The position numbers were made by a program, and so were the translations under genes. Below, one piece after another: positions 1 to 9,170 of a DNA stretch of 64,000 bases. Every line of letters begins with the position of its first letter. Positions within the stretch are counted from its first letter, which is position 1. The stretch is from positions 124,001-188,000 of the forward strand of contig NZ_LFNE01000003.1 in assembly GCF_001045455.1 (NCBI RefSeq), in the 5' to 3' direction. The DNA comes from Chryseobacterium sp. FH2 (GTDB lineage Bacteria > Bacteroidota > Bacteroidia > Flavobacteriales > Weeksellaceae). The notes beneath the pieces were generated by a model. The model worked only from the letters and a program-made list of their open reading frames with translations. It was not told where the DNA came from and searched no databases.

Positions 1-167
1 TTATGGCTTTGCCTTATCACTTATATATGCTTTCTACACAGCATCAATCTATTGAAGAAGTAAGGCCGATAGCTTATGGAACTGCTTTGGTTCTCATTGT
101 TGTTGTATTCATTATGAACCTGGCAGCCTTTTATATTCGATATAAATATAGAAAAGATGAAAAGTAA
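1..167 (+). CDS. pstA: Phosphate ABC transporter permease PstA, C-terminal end (partial)
   Basis: The reading frame is open from the window edge (codons begin at base 3) to a TAA at 165-167. It encodes the last about 54 residues of an inner-membrane permease: LPYHLY, then a tract with TAYGTALVL-like composition and a final hydrophobic helix ending in a basic tail (RYKYRKDEK). This matches the PstA C-terminus, and the next gene is pstB, overlapping by 11 nt. PstA with PstC forms the channel that imports phosphate. The start is outside the window. Confidence 0.85.
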   Translation, partial: MALPYHLYMLSTQHQSIEEVRPIAYGTALVLIVVVFIMNLAAFYIRYKYRKDEK

Positions 168-903
168 GTTAGTTGCAGAAAATCTGAATTTATCATTCGG
201 AACCAAGCATATTTTAAAAAACGTGTCCGTTGAATTCTCCGAAAAGCAGGTAACGGCATTAATAGGACCTTCCGGATGCGGAAAAAGTACACTGCTTCGT
301 TGTTTCAACAGGATGCACGATCTGTATCCCGATGCCAAAATTGATGGAAAAATTTCTTTGGACGGGCAGGATCTCTATCAAAAAGGTATTGAAGTAACCG
401 ATATACGCAGAAGAATTGGTATGGTATTCCAGAAAGCTAATCCGTTTCCTAAAAGCATTTATGACAATATTGCATACGGTTTAAAAATCAATAATTTACC
501 CACTGATCAGGCAACAGTACAGAAAGCTCTTGAAGAGGCTTATCTTTGGGATGAAGTTAAAGATGATCTGAAAAAACCGGCAACAAGGCTTTCGGGAGGG
601 CAGCAACAGAGACTATGTATCGCCAGAACCGTAGCTTTGCGACCCGAAGTGATTCTGATGGACGAGCCTTGTTCTGCCTTAGATCCTATAAGTACATCGA
701 AAATTGAAAATTTAATCCATAAGCTTAAGGAACAATATACTATTGTAATTGTAACACACAATATGCAGCAGGCTCAACGTGTAGCAGATAAAACGGTTTT
801 TATGTATCTCGGGGAAATTATAGAACAGGGCGAAACCGGTCAGATATTTAATAATCCTAAAATGGAAACAACTAAAAGTTATATTGGTGGATATTTCGGA
901 TGA
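157..903 (+). CDS. pstB: Phosphate ABC transporter ATP-binding protein PstB
   Basis: 248 aa, the normal PstB length. Walker A is GPSGCGKST at residues 37-45, the Q-loop follows in VFQKANPFPKSIYDN, the ABC signature is LSGGQQQR, Walker B is VILMDEPCSALDP, and the H-loop is VTHNMQQA. The NPFPKS Q-loop and the ALDP...TSKIE stretch are typical of PstB. It hydrolyses ATP on the cytoplasmic face to drive high-affinity phosphate uptake through PstCA. The ATG overlaps the pstA stop by 11 nt, so the two are translationally coupled. No phoU follows; the next gene is unrelated. Confidence 0.96.
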   Translation: MKSKLVAENLNLSFGTKHILKNVSVEFSEKQVTALIGPSGCGKSTLLRCFNRMHDLYPDAKIDGKISLDGQDLYQKGIEVTDIRRRIGMVFQKANPFPKSIYDNIAYGLKINNLPTDQATVQKALEEAYLWDEVKDDLKKPATRLSGGQQQRLCIARTVALRPEVILMDEPCSALDPISTSKIENLIHKLKEQYTIVIVTHNMQQAQRVADKTVFMYLGEIIEQGETGQIFNNPKMETTKSYIGGYFG

Positions 904-1133
904 AGCAGAACTTACAAAGTTTATATTGTTCTGATTAAATAATTGATAACAGTCCTATTGCTTTTCATTTTTGAATTATCATTGTAAGAAAATCGTTGTA
1001 CATTTTTATTTTTATAGAGAGTCTTAGATAATATTTTTAATAACTCCACTTTAAATACGATAATCTTGCTTTAATCTTAATAATAAATCCGAATCAAATC
1101 AAGAAAAGTATAGTTTTTGATAAGCATTACCTG

Positions 1134-2537
1134 ATGGTAAAACTGTATTTTTTCTTTCTGGTAATTTCTGCTTCGATAGTTTGGTCTCAAAAAAGAGATT
1201 CGGCGACTCTTATTTCTGAGGTTAACATTGATGCTTATAAGAAACCTGCGAGTTTTATATCCTCTACAAAGTCGGTTGCTGTTGTTTCCGAAAATTTACT
1301 TAGACAAAATACACCCGAAAGAATGCTGGAGTCCGTCAATCAGGTCCCTGGCGCGAGTATGGAAGAGCGATCCCCGGGAAGTTACAGGATTTCTCTTAGA
1401 GGAAGTACTTTGAGATCACCGTTTGGAGTTCGCAATGTAAAAGTTTATCTCGATGATTTTATTTTGTCTGATGCTTCGGGCAATACGTATTTCAATGTCA
1501 TCTCTTCTGAACTCATCAATAGGATGGAAATCTATAAAGGTCCTGAAAGTGGTGATTACGGATCGGTAACGGGAGGAACTCTTCTTCTTCAAACCAAGGA
1601 TTCAGATAATCTCTCTGCAAACTTATCTATTGGGAGTTATGGCGCTTTTAATCAGAGTTTTAATGTGTCTGAGAAGGTGGGAAAACATTTTTTTGAAGTA
1701 TTCCAGAATTATTACAGAACAGATTCCTATAGGGAACAATCAGCAATGCAGCGCAAGCAGATTTTTATTAAAGATGATTTTAAATATGCTGAAAAAGCTT
1801 TGCTCAAAGCGATGGTACTCTATTCCGATTTGGATTATCAAACACCGGGGGGATTGACCCTGGAGCAGATGCAGATGAACAGAAAACAGGCAAGGCCGGG
1901 AACGGCAGCCCTTCCGGGTTCTGAAGAACAGCAAGCGGGAATCCGTAATAAAATGTTTTTAGCAGGGATTTCCAATGACTATCGGTTTGATCAGAATTTT
2001 TCACATTTTATTTTAATACAAGGTTCATATGTTGATTTTGAAAACCCTTTTATCACGAATTTCGAAAACCGTTTTGAAACGAATTGGGCAATACGGACAC
2101 ATCTGAACTATGAGAAGAACTGGAAAGCCGTCTCTCTGGCGTACCGATTCGGTTTTGAAGGCGGAATCAATGATATTTTGGTTAAAAATTATAATAATAT
2201 CAAAGGAAATGAAGGTGAGCCACAAAATTTTGACAGGATTAAAAATACATCGGGCTTTTACTTCCTTTCTCAGAAATTAAATATTAATGAAAAACTTTTC
2301 ACCGATATTTCGATTAGTCTTAACTCAAATTTATATGATTGGCAACGTCTTTATCCTGAAATAGAGAATGGTAAATCGAAGTTTAAAAATCAGTGGCTCC
2401 CGAACTTTGGGATAAGCTATCTTTTGGGAAAAGGTTTTTCTGTTCGTGGAAAAATAGGTATGGGGAATTCTGCACCTACCAATGAGGAAATCAGGTCTTT
2501 ATCGGTCAGCATGGTTCTTGGAACCGTTCTTCATTAG
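1134..2537 (+). pseudogene. TonB-dependent outer-membrane receptor, truncated by a deletion fusion
   Basis: 467 aa. It has a signal peptide (about residues 1-18, ending VWSQ), a plug domain about residues 40-155 (RMLESVNQVPGA, SLRGS, VYLDDFILSDASG, IYKGPESGDYG) and the first part of a beta barrel. These receptors are usually 650-750 aa. The frame ends abruptly just after SAPTNEEIRS, a motif that normally sits well before the end of the barrel, and the last dozen codons belong to a different gene read out of frame (see 2495-2743). About the last third of the barrel is missing, so the product should not fold as a pore. The lost downstream partner is a PQQ-type dehydrogenase, so the receptor may once have imported PQQ (inference). 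Confidence 0.85.
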
Positions 2538-2743
2538 TAGGCTATCAGGTTGCGTATGTTCCTTTTAAGAATGGAAAGGCTTCTGGCCCATACCAACCTT
2601 TCTTGACTGGTTTTATTGCGGATGAAGCTAAAGGTGATGTGTACGGAAGACCTGTCGGTGTTCTTCAGATTGCGGATGGTTCTCTTTTAGTAGCCGATGA
2701 TGTCAGCGGTATTGTTTGGAGGGTTTCCTATACTAAAAAATAA
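2495..2743 (+). pseudogene. Sorbosone/glucose dehydrogenase (PQQ beta-propeller) C-terminal fragment
   Basis: Reading from 2495 in the frame two bases off the receptor gives VFIGQHGSWNRSS, then GRPVGVLQIADGSLLVADD and a final VWRVSY before TAA at 2741-2743. QHGSWNRS and GRPVG...DGSLLVADD are hallmark motifs of the C-terminal blades of the soluble PQQ-dependent sorbosone/glucose dehydrogenase family. Only about 82 codons remain of a protein usually near 400 aa or longer. There is no start codon or ribosome site of its own. The fragment overlaps the last codons of the truncated TonB receptor in another frame, so one deletion removed the 3' end of one gene and the 5' end of the next. Confidence 0.85.
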
Positions 2744-2746
2744 TCA

Positions 2747-2786
2747 AAATAAACAAAGCAACTTTTATAAGTTGCTTTGTTTATTT
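2747..2786 (+). terminator. Rho-independent terminator after the dehydrogenase fragment
   Basis: A perfect 16-bp stem (arms 2747-2762 and 2771-2786) with an 8-nt loop begins 3 nt after the stop codon. The stem core is CAAAGCAAC/GTTGCTTTG and the right side is T-rich. It may work in both directions. Confidence 0.8.
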
Positions 2787-2925
2787 ATAAAGGTAAATTT
2801 ATCTGAGGTAAGACAAGGCATACCAATCGGTTAATGGAATCAATTTTGAAATATTTGAATTACTACAAAAAATTTAATCACGGCTACTTGTTCCCAATCT
2901 TCACCTTAGTATGCAGTGTTATCCT

Positions 2926-3411
2926 TTATCTTTTTTGCTTTAAAGAAAAATTATCCAAATAAACTGCTTGATGCACGCCATTAAGCAAAACTTTCAAACC
3001 TAAGTTCGCATCTTTTTTTAGAGAAATAGTAAATACTTTTTTCTCTCCCGTTATTTTTGAAGATTTAGCTATTGAAAAGTATGATTTTGCATCGGATACA
3101 TTGTTAATTGAGAACAGCTCTAGAGTGGTTTCTCCTCCGTTGTCCGAAACATCAAGTGTGAGTGTATATGTTCCAGCTTTAATTTTGGGAGTAACTAAAT
3201 ACATATTCTCTCCCGGGCTGTTCATCGAATAAAATATAATTTTTTTATCATTAGGGTAAAGCATTGCTTTTCCGGACTGAGCAGTCCAGCATTTATCAAT
3301 ATCTTTCCATGTATCAAAATTTTCTGTAAGTGTGGATACAACTTTACACTGTGCATTTGTTGTTACAAACCCACCAAAGATTATCATTCCTGCAAATGCA
3401 ATTTTTCTCAT
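2926..3411 (-). CDS. Secreted protein with choice-of-anchor J-like beta-sandwich
   Basis: 161 aa with a signal peptide (about residues 1-20, ending TTNAQ). The mature part begins with an ENFDTW...CWTAQ pattern, continues with LVTPKIKAGTYTLTLDV and ends with VYLDNFSLKQ. This layout (FD-W-CW near the start, closing DNF strand) is that of the choice-of-anchor J / cleaved-adhesin jelly-roll domains common on Bacteroidetes surface proteins. Here the domain stands alone with no enzyme or sorting domain attached. Function unknown; surface or periplasmic binding is an inference. Codes opposite to its neighbours, so monocistronic. Confidence 0.6.
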   Translation of the reverse strand: MRKIAFAGMIIFGGFVTTNAQCKVVSTLTENFDTWKDIDKCWTAQSGKAMLYPNDKKIIFYSMNSPGENMYLVTPKIKAGTYTLTLDVSDNGGETTLELFSINNVSDAKSYFSIAKSSKITGEKKVFTISLKKDANLGLKVLLNGVHQAVYLDNFSLKQKR

Positions 3412-3667
3412 ATGTTATTATATGAAGTAAAAATAGCTAAAAAAGGTTATATCAAAAAGAGATAGTTTAATAATCTGGGTTAGTTCTGGGTTTTCATTAT
3501 CAATTTATATTGAACGGGCTTAATGATTTTTTTCAGAGCTTATCGTTGAGATTAATTTCTGTAATTTTTAATATAATACTGGGGTTTTAACAGTGCTTTA
3601 TGATGATCCCAAAACAGCTTAAAATATTTTGGCAAACACTTTGTTGAATACTTATTAAAATTATACA

Positions 3668-3991
3668 ATGGATAAGCGATTAAAAATAACATTAGGACTG
3701 CTTGTAGGAGGCTCAATAGCTTTTTTAGCTTCCAAGAGAAGGAGAAAAACTGAGGAAAAAGTCTTTACAGCACCGGATGGAATGTCATATAAGGAAAATC
3801 AGCTTTACAAAACTTACGATAACAAATTGTACAAAAATGGAAAACAAGTGCATTTTAAAACACTTACTCCCGAGACAGAATCTATGTCAAATAATCCGTA
3901 TAATGACGCTCAGATGAAAAATACACAACAAGATCCTAAGGTAAGTAAATACGATATGAAATATCATCATAAAGGTTCCAGGCATAAATGA
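3668..3991 (+). CDS. Small membrane-anchored basic protein, unknown function
   Basis: 107 aa. One hydrophobic segment at about residues 7-22 is followed at once by a basic stop-transfer stretch (KRRRK), then a polar tail ending HHKGSRHK. The tail contains short repeating units of the type Y-K-x-x-x-x-L-Y (SYKENQLYK, YDNKLYKNGK). I do not recognise a family. The segment predicts an N-terminal membrane anchor with a cytoplasmic tail. The ATG at 3668 is the only good start. Confidence 0.55.
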   Translation: MDKRLKITLGLLVGGSIAFLASKRRRKTEEKVFTAPDGMSYKENQLYKTYDNKLYKNGKQVHFKTLTPETESMSNNPYNDAQMKNTQQDPKVSKYDMKYHHKGSRHK

Positions 3992-4185
3992 TAAATAATG
4001 CCTTACAAAAAATGAGCTCATACCAACCTTTTCAATTAAAAAGACTGAATAATTTATTATTTAAGATTGACTCAAATTAATTACGGCAAATCCAGCTGTG
4101 CTTTTCATAAATGGTAGCTATAATATTATTATTAATTATTTTATTTTAAATCTGGAAAGAAGAGCATACCATATTTACGTGTATT

Positions 4186-4728
4186 ATGAAAAAGTATAAG
4201 AAAAAACAATACCCGGTTGAAAATTCCAGATGTTTTCTGGAGCCAAGCCCGACAGTTTTGGTTACATCTTCCTATAAAAATGACCGAAATGTTATGACAA
4301 TGGGATGGTATACCATAATGGAATTTACTCCTTCACTCATAGGATGTGTAATTTCCAGCGGAAATTACAGCTTTGAACTGATTAAAAAAAGTAAGGAATG
4401 TGTGATTAATATTCCAACGATAGAGTTGGCTGAAAAAGTTGTAGCCATAGGGAATTGTAGCGGTTCTGAAGTGGATAAATTTCAGGAGTTTAATTTATCT
4501 ACAGATTTTGGAACTACTGTTAAAGCGCCATTGCTCACAGATTGTTATGCTAATTTTGAATGTAAACTGTATGATAATAAATTTATTGGAAAATATAACT
4601 TTTTTATTTTTGAAATTGTAGAAGCCCTTGTTGCAATTTCACCAAAATATCCCAAAACAATCCAGTATCGTGGAGATAGTCATTTTGTTGAGTCGGGTAA
4701 AAATATTATCATTCCTTCAATTAAATAA
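4186..4728 (+). CDS. Flavin reductase-like (split-barrel FMN-binding) protein
   Basis: 180 aa, matching the family length. The sequence runs PVENSRCFLEPSPTVLVTS near the start, MTMGWYTIMEFTPSLIG, SFELIKKSKECVINIP at about residues 64-80 and a C-terminal FIFEIVEA strand. This is the layout of the flavin reductase like (flavoredoxin/DIM6) family, which binds FMN and passes electrons from NAD(P)H or to an unknown partner. No monooxygenase component lies beside it. It precedes a Crp/Fnr regulator by 109 nt in the same direction, so the two could be co-regulated (inference). Confidence 0.82.
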   Translation: MKKYKKKQYPVENSRCFLEPSPTVLVTSSYKNDRNVMTMGWYTIMEFTPSLIGCVISSGNYSFELIKKSKECVINIPTIELAEKVVAIGNCSGSEVDKFQEFNLSTDFGTTVKAPLLTDCYANFECKLYDNKFIGKYNFFIFEIVEALVAISPKYPKTIQYRGDSHFVESGKNIIIPSIK

Positions 4729-4837
4729 AAAGTAAATATTTTATATAGAGGTAATCCTCAAATTTTCACCTTTTTGTGGTATCTAAAGATTTGCCCAATA
4801 CTGTAAGTGTTTTTAATTTTACTCAAAATATTGTGAA

Positions 4838-5434
4838 ATGATTATTTGTGAACATTTACTACTGTCTCAGGGGGCAAAATTATGCAGTTATGATCCGGAA
4901 GAATATATTTTTAACGAAGGAACCGTTGCTAAAAATTATTTTCAAATACGATGCGGGACGGTTAAGCTGAATAATTATTTAGAAGATGGGAAAGAATTTA
5001 TTCACGGGTTTCCTTATGAGGGGCATTGCATTGGAGAAAGTTATGTTTTTACAGAAAATAAATACGCTGTCAATGCAGTAGCCTTAACCAATTGTGAAAT
5101 TATTGTACTGGATAAAAATAAATTTTTACAAATTCTATTAAAAGAACCTGAACTTTTTTTAAAAGTAAATAAATATACAGCTGATAGACTGCATTTTAGA
5201 TATATAATTTCAGGTTTTTTAAGTATTTCCGATCCTTTGGTAAAGATTGAAAAGCTATTTTCTTATCTGAGAAAATACTTTGGAGGCCAATCAAAGCACT
5301 CATTTTTAATTCCTTATACCAGGCAACAGATTGCAGCTTTAACCGGGTTGAGGGTTGAAACAGTAATTAGAGTGGTAAAGAAAATGGAAATTCAGGGAGT
5401 AGTTAAGATTGATAATGCAAAAGTTTATTTTTAA
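4838..5434 (+). CDS. Crp/Fnr-family transcriptional regulator
   Basis: 198 aa. An N-terminal cyclic-nucleotide-binding fold (about 10-125; IFNEGTVAKNYFQIRCGTVKL, GHCIGESYVF) is followed by a dimerisation helix and a C-terminal winged helix (about 150-198) with the recognition segment TRQQIAALTGLRVETVIRVV. The N-terminal four-cysteine cluster of true FNR is absent, so an iron-sulphur oxygen sensor is not supported. Ligand and targets are unknown. It converges on the stress gene at 5536. Confidence 0.88.
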   Translation: MIICEHLLLSQGAKLCSYDPEEYIFNEGTVAKNYFQIRCGTVKLNNYLEDGKEFIHGFPYEGHCIGESYVFTENKYAVNAVALTNCEIIVLDKNKFLQILLKEPELFLKVNKYTADRLHFRYIISGFLSISDPLVKIEKLFSYLRKYFGGQSKHSFLIPYTRQQIAALTGLRVETVIRVVKKMEIQGVVKIDNAKVYF

Positions 5435-5535
5435 CTTTTGCAGGAAATGTGATTTGAAAATAACTTAATTTTATTTATTGATTGAGCTAAAAAAGGTTAG
5501 AGATTAATATTTTGTAAAATTCAATAATAGGCCAA

Positions 5536-6378
5536 TTATTTTAGTATTAAAACAGGTTGGTTCACATTTTGATAAATTCCTTCAGATATGCTTCTATTGG
5601 CCATATAATAAAGGAAGCTGTGTTTTCCGGGTAAGGCAATAATAAGGTCCGTTTTATTAGATATCGCAAAAGATAAAATTCCATTAATAATATTTTTATC
5701 ATAAGAATAATAAATATTACTGGGTATTTCGGTAAGGTGCTGATGGATATATTCTTTTAATTCGTTTTTTGTCTGCTCGCTAATATTATTTTCTTCCTTC
5801 GTATTTATATTTAAGAATGTTAGCTGCACATCTTTTTTCTGGATAAGAGATTTATGATGGAATAATCTTTCTAACTTTGTTATACCGTTTATATCACAGG
5901 GTATCAGTATGTTTTTGACTGCACTGTAAGTATATCCGTTAGGAACAATTAAAGTTTTCACAGGGCTTGTTCTTGCGATACTTATGATATTGTCTGAAAC
6001 AAAGCTATCACTGGGTTGATCATCACTGCCTAAAATAATCAGTTCTACGGAAGGCTGTTCTTTCAGTAGATCATTGATACTTCTTGTAATTGCCCAGTCA
6101 TTTATCACTTTTGAGACTTTTGTATCCGGTGAATTTTTTATTATGATTTCATTTAAATGATTCAGTAATAATTCGGTTCTCTGAATCAAATTGTTAACAC
6201 TTTCTTCATTGACAAATGAATGGCCTTCTGCAATGTGTAAATAATCGAACTCATATTCTTCTGCAGTTTTTAAAAGGATAATATGGTCGTACTCATATTG
6301 TTTTGCCCATTCTGCTGCAAGTTTTACCGCATTTTCGGTGGTTGATGTAAAGTCTACGGGTACAAGTATCGTTTTCAT
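5536..6378 (-). CDS. Universal stress protein with two tandem UspA domains
   Basis: 280 aa, the size of a double UspA protein. Domain 1 (about 1-147) starts MKTILVPVDFTSTTENAVKLA and carries ELIILGSD...SIARTSPVKTLIVPNG; domain 2 (about 152-280) begins VKNILIPCDINGITKLERLF and ends QPVLILK. The ATP-binding G-2x-G-9x-G(S/T) motif is only partly kept, as in many tandem Usp proteins. Cytoplasmic stress protein. It lies 24 nt behind the marR gene on the same strand, forming a marR-usp operon. Confidence 0.88.
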   Translation of the reverse strand: MKTILVPVDFTSTTENAVKLAAEWAKQYEYDHIILLKTAEEYEFDYLHIAEGHSFVNEESVNNLIQRTELLLNHLNEIIIKNSPDTKVSKVINDWAITRSINDLLKEQPSVELIILGSDDQPSDSFVSDNIISIARTSPVKTLIVPNGYTYSAVKNILIPCDINGITKLERLFHHKSLIQKKDVQLTFLNINTKEENNISEQTKNELKEYIHQHLTEIPSNIYYSYDKNIINGILSFAISNKTDLIIALPGKHSFLYYMANRSISEGIYQNVNQPVLILK

Positions 6379-6402
6379 ATATAATTCGTTTTTACAATTT
6401 AA

Positions 6403-6852
6403 TTAATCAAGATTGGTTATCATTTTTTTTACTAAAAGAAGAGCAGTATTAATCTCTTTTATCTGAATATTATCAGCTGCCCTTTCATAAAGCTCTAAAG
6501 CCCAAGGATAAATAGTTTCTATAATTTCTTTTCCTTTCTGAGTTAAAAAAACCTGATTATTTCTTCTGTCTGCTTCGTTTTCGATGCGTTGAACCAACCC
6601 CCGTTTTACAAGGCTGTTTATCAAATAAGTTATACTTGATTTATCTTTGCTGACTTTTGTACTTATTTCCTGTTGATTTATACCGTCGTTACGCGAAAGA
6701 AGCCCAAGTATTTCAACAAGCTCAAAAGAAAGACCTGAATCGTATTCATTTATTTTTGTCTGAATTTTCTGTCGTAAGCGACTTTTCATTTCGCTCATTG
6801 CCAGACCTAATTCTAAGGCCAATTCTGAAACATTATTTTGTTGTACAGACAT
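6403..6852 (-). CDS. MarR-family transcriptional regulator
   Basis: 149 aa, the usual MarR length. The winged helix is visible as INQQEISTKVSKDKSSITYLINSLVKRGLV followed by the wing with NEADRRNNQVFLTQKGKEI; the DRRN...LT pattern is diagnostic. MarR proteins bind as dimers to palindromes and are usually released by small ligands or oxidation. It heads an operon with the downstream usp gene. A perfect 32-bp palindrome lies about 85 nt upstream and is a good candidate for its own operator (inference). Confidence 0.9.
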   Translation of the reverse strand: MSVQQNNVSELALELGLAMSEMKSRLRQKIQTKINEYDSGLSFELVEILGLLSRNDGINQQEISTKVSKDKSSITYLINSLVKRGLVQRIENEADRRNNQVFLTQKGKEIIETIYPWALELYERAADNIQIKEINTALLLVKKMITNLD

Positions 6853-6936
6853 AAATCTTTAGTGTATAAACTATAATATAATGAAGAAAATAATCAAACA
6901 AAACGAAAATGCCAACTTTTACTTTCTATCAAATAT

Positions 6937-6968
6937 AATAAATTAGTTTTAATTAAAACTAATTTATT
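6937..6968. promoter_or_regulatory. Perfect 32-bp palindrome upstream of marR
   Basis: The two 16-nt halves are exact reverse complements, centred on TTAATTAA with flanking TTAGT/ACTAA. It lies 85-116 nt upstream of the marR start. The inner 20 bp look like a MarR-type operator (TTAG...CTAA dyad). It has no T-tract of the kind needed for a terminator, so an operator is preferred, but this is inferred. Confidence 0.5.
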
Positions 6969-7015
6969 GGAATTATATATACTAAAGCTCTAGTTGTTTA
7001 TTCTATCCTTTAAGC

Positions 7016-7114
7016 ACTTACAAAGAGCAAATAGAGCTTGCTAAAGAGAATGTGGAACTGTTGGACAGACCTGGAAAAAGTAAAGATGCTCATTACTGTG
7101 GATTACATTCTTAA
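7016..7114 (+). pseudogene. Possible gene remnant between lrp and marR
   Basis: An open stretch of 33 codons, with no start codon, reads TYKEQIELAKENVELL and ends in TAA. It looks like a helix from a decayed coding gene, but I cannot name the parent. The rest of 6853-7145 holds only the palindrome and AT-rich sequence. Confidence 0.25.
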
Positions 7115-7145
7115 GATGTTGCTCGTTATGATGGATAAACTGGAT

Positions 7146-7616
7146 TTACAAAATCTGTGAGCTCTCTTTAATACTATTCATCACAAAAATACTTTTAGTT
7201 TGCCCGATGCCCTCAATTTCAGATAATTTATTAATAAAAAACTCATGAAACTCATCCATATTTGGAGCTAAAATTTTTAGCATGAAATCAAAATCACCGC
7301 TGATATTGTAAAATTCAACTACTTCTTTCAGCTTTCCTACTTCTTCGATGAATCTTCCCGCGGTTTTTTTATTGTGAACATTGAGAGCGATCATACAAAT
7401 TACCATCATTCCTTTATTAATCTTTTTACGGTCAAGAACAGTTGTATATTCTTTGATGATCCCTGCTTTTTCCATACGTTTTATGCGTTCGTGAGTTGGA
7501 GTGGGGCTTAAATTTATTCTGCTTGCAATGTCTCTCACACTCAGTTTTGCATCTTTTTGTAATAAACGCAGAATAGAAAGATCTTTGTCATCTAAAGTAT
7601 AGTTCTCTGTTGCCAT
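7146..7616 (-). CDS. Lrp/AsnC-family transcriptional regulator
   Basis: 156 aa, typical for the family. The N-terminal helix-turn-helix (about 10-50) reads LDDKDLSILRLLQKDAKLSVRDIA..., then SPTPTHERIKRMEKAGIIK; the C-terminal RAM/AsnC ligand-binding domain (about 70-145) carries GDFDFMLKILAPNMDEFHEF. Such proteins form octamers that respond to amino acids. It is divergent from the DHA2 exporter at 7760, with 143 nt between the start codons, so control of that exporter is likely. Confidence 0.92.
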   Translation of the reverse strand: MATENYTLDDKDLSILRLLQKDAKLSVRDIASRINLSPTPTHERIKRMEKAGIIKEYTTVLDRKKINKGMMVICMIALNVHNKKTAGRFIEEVGKLKEVVEFYNISGDFDFMLKILAPNMDEFHEFFINKLSEIEGIGQTKSIFVMNSIKESSQIL

Positions 7617-7734
7617 TTGTTCTGTTTTTTAGATTTAATACTTATTTAATAGAATAAATGTTCTTTATATTTGATATTTAAGTTACTTATGTTCCAAAAT
7701 TAATATAAAATTTTAATAAATGTCCTGATAATTT

Positions 7735-7742
7735 TAATTTTG
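7735..7742 (+). promoter_or_regulatory. -7 box of the MFS exporter promoter
   Basis: TAATTTTG fits the Bacteroidetes -7 consensus TAnnTTTG and ends 17 nt before the ATG at 7760. The -33 element is weak. The box lies in the shared lrp/exporter intergenic region. Confidence 0.55.
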
Positions 7743-7759
7743 CAGGAAATTTGAAGAGT

Positions 7760-9148
7760 ATGGAATCAAGAAAAAATTTAATATTAATATTGGCATCGAT
7801 AGGAACATTTGTGGAGGCATTGGATATTGCCATTATTAATTTGACGATTCCGTCTATTCAGGAGCAGTTTAATATTGAAGCAGCAACAGTACAATGGTTG
7901 CAAACGTTGTACGTTCTGTTTTTTGGCGGTTTTTTAATTATTGGCGGAAAACTTTCGGATCAAATCGGACGTAAAAAGATTTTCCTTATTGGCGGATTAA
8001 TTTTTATGTTAACCTCTTTAGGTGCAGGTTTATCCACTGGTTTTGAAGCGTTGGCAATATTCAGGGCATTACAAGGATTAGGAGCGGCATTTATCATGCC
8101 TTCTGCGATGTCAATTGTTACCAATACCTTCAGAGAAGATCAGGAACGAAATCGTGCAGTAGGGATTTTCAGTTCATTTGCAGCGATTGGCTCAGGAAGC
8201 GGATTATCTATCGGTGGTATTATCAGTACTTATCTGAGTTGGCATTGGGTATTTTTGATTAATGTTCCAATTTTATTCTTCACTTTGATTCTAGCGTATC
8301 AATATTTACCCAAAGATGAGAAAAATGAAAAAATTCAAAAAACAGATCTTGTTTCCGGAATATTATTAGTTTTAGGATTATTAACCTTAACATATGGAAC
8401 TCACGAATTGATCCGGATAAAAGAACAGCCTTTACTTATCATTGGTTCTTTAGCATTATCTATTTTGTTGCTCGGATTTGTTTTTTATCGATTAAAAACT
8501 ATTACAGAACCTCTCATAGATGTAAAATTGTTAAAACATAGGTCACTAACAGTTGCCAATTCAGTATTCTTTACATTGGGTGCTTTTTTTATCGGATTTT
8601 TATTTCTTATTTCATTGATGTTGCAGAAAGATATGAACCATAGTTCGGCAGCAGCAGGATTGATGTTGGTACCTTTTAGTGTAATGTCGGCTTTGGTAGC
8701 TAAATTTATTTTACCTCTTGTTTCAAAAAGATTAAATCCGGGAAAATTGGCGATGTTAGGATGGTCTTTCATGTCTTTAGGGGCATTTTTATTGTTTGTT
8801 TCCGTTTATATTGGGCACCCTCTGGCAATTGTTTTATTAGGCGCAGCGTGTATTTCAGGGATTGGAATGACGTTTTGTTTCACCGGATTATCAATTTTAA
8901 GTATTCAGGATATTCAGCCGGAACATTATGGAGTTGCCTCAAGTTTAAGTACGACCAGCTATTTCTTAGGTGCAGGAATTGGTTTGTCTTTTATGACTTT
9001 AATGAGCCAGATTTTTCCTTCAAAATTGGCAGTGAGTCATTTGAGTTTAGAAATTTTAATAGGGTATTCAATTTGCGCGCTGGGAATTTTAATGCTTTTA
9101 ATCGTAAAAGAATTTAAAATAAAGAAAGCCCAAACGGTTATTTCATAA
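7760..9148 (+). CDS. MFS drug exporter, DHA2 (EmrB/QacA) type
   Basis: 462 aa with about 14 hydrophobic segments, the DHA2 topology. The family motif A is seen as GGKLSDQIGRKKIFLIGG between helices 2 and 3, and AIINLTIPSIQEQF in helix 1 matches the DHA2 signature (DxxIVNVALP-like). It should export hydrophobic compounds using the proton gradient. A TTG at 7751 would extend it by three codons, but the ATG at 7760 is preferred because it follows a GAAGAG stretch. It is transcribed divergently from the lrp gene, its probable regulator. Confidence 0.9.
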   Translation: MESRKNLILILASIGTFVEALDIAIINLTIPSIQEQFNIEAATVQWLQTLYVLFFGGFLIIGGKLSDQIGRKKIFLIGGLIFMLTSLGAGLSTGFEALAIFRALQGLGAAFIMPSAMSIVTNTFREDQERNRAVGIFSSFAAIGSGSGLSIGGIISTYLSWHWVFLINVPILFFTLILAYQYLPKDEKNEKIQKTDLVSGILLVLGLLTLTYGTHELIRIKEQPLLIIGSLALSILLLGFVFYRLKTITEPLIDVKLLKHRSLTVANSVFFTLGAFFIGFLFLISLMLQKDMNHSSAAAGLMLVPFSVMSALVAKFILPLVSKRLNPGKLAMLGWSFMSLGAFLLFVSVYIGHPLAIVLLGAACISGIGMTFCFTGLSILSIQDIQPEHYGVASSLSTTSYFLGAGIGLSFMTLMSQIFPSKLAVSHLSLEILIGYSICALGILMLLIVKEFKIKKAQTVIS

Positions 9149-9170
9149 TATTTTTTTATATTGTTCAAAA

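Noticed and set aside
4838..5434. FNR-type oxygen sensor
   Set aside because: The N-terminal cysteine cluster for a 4Fe-4S centre is absent.
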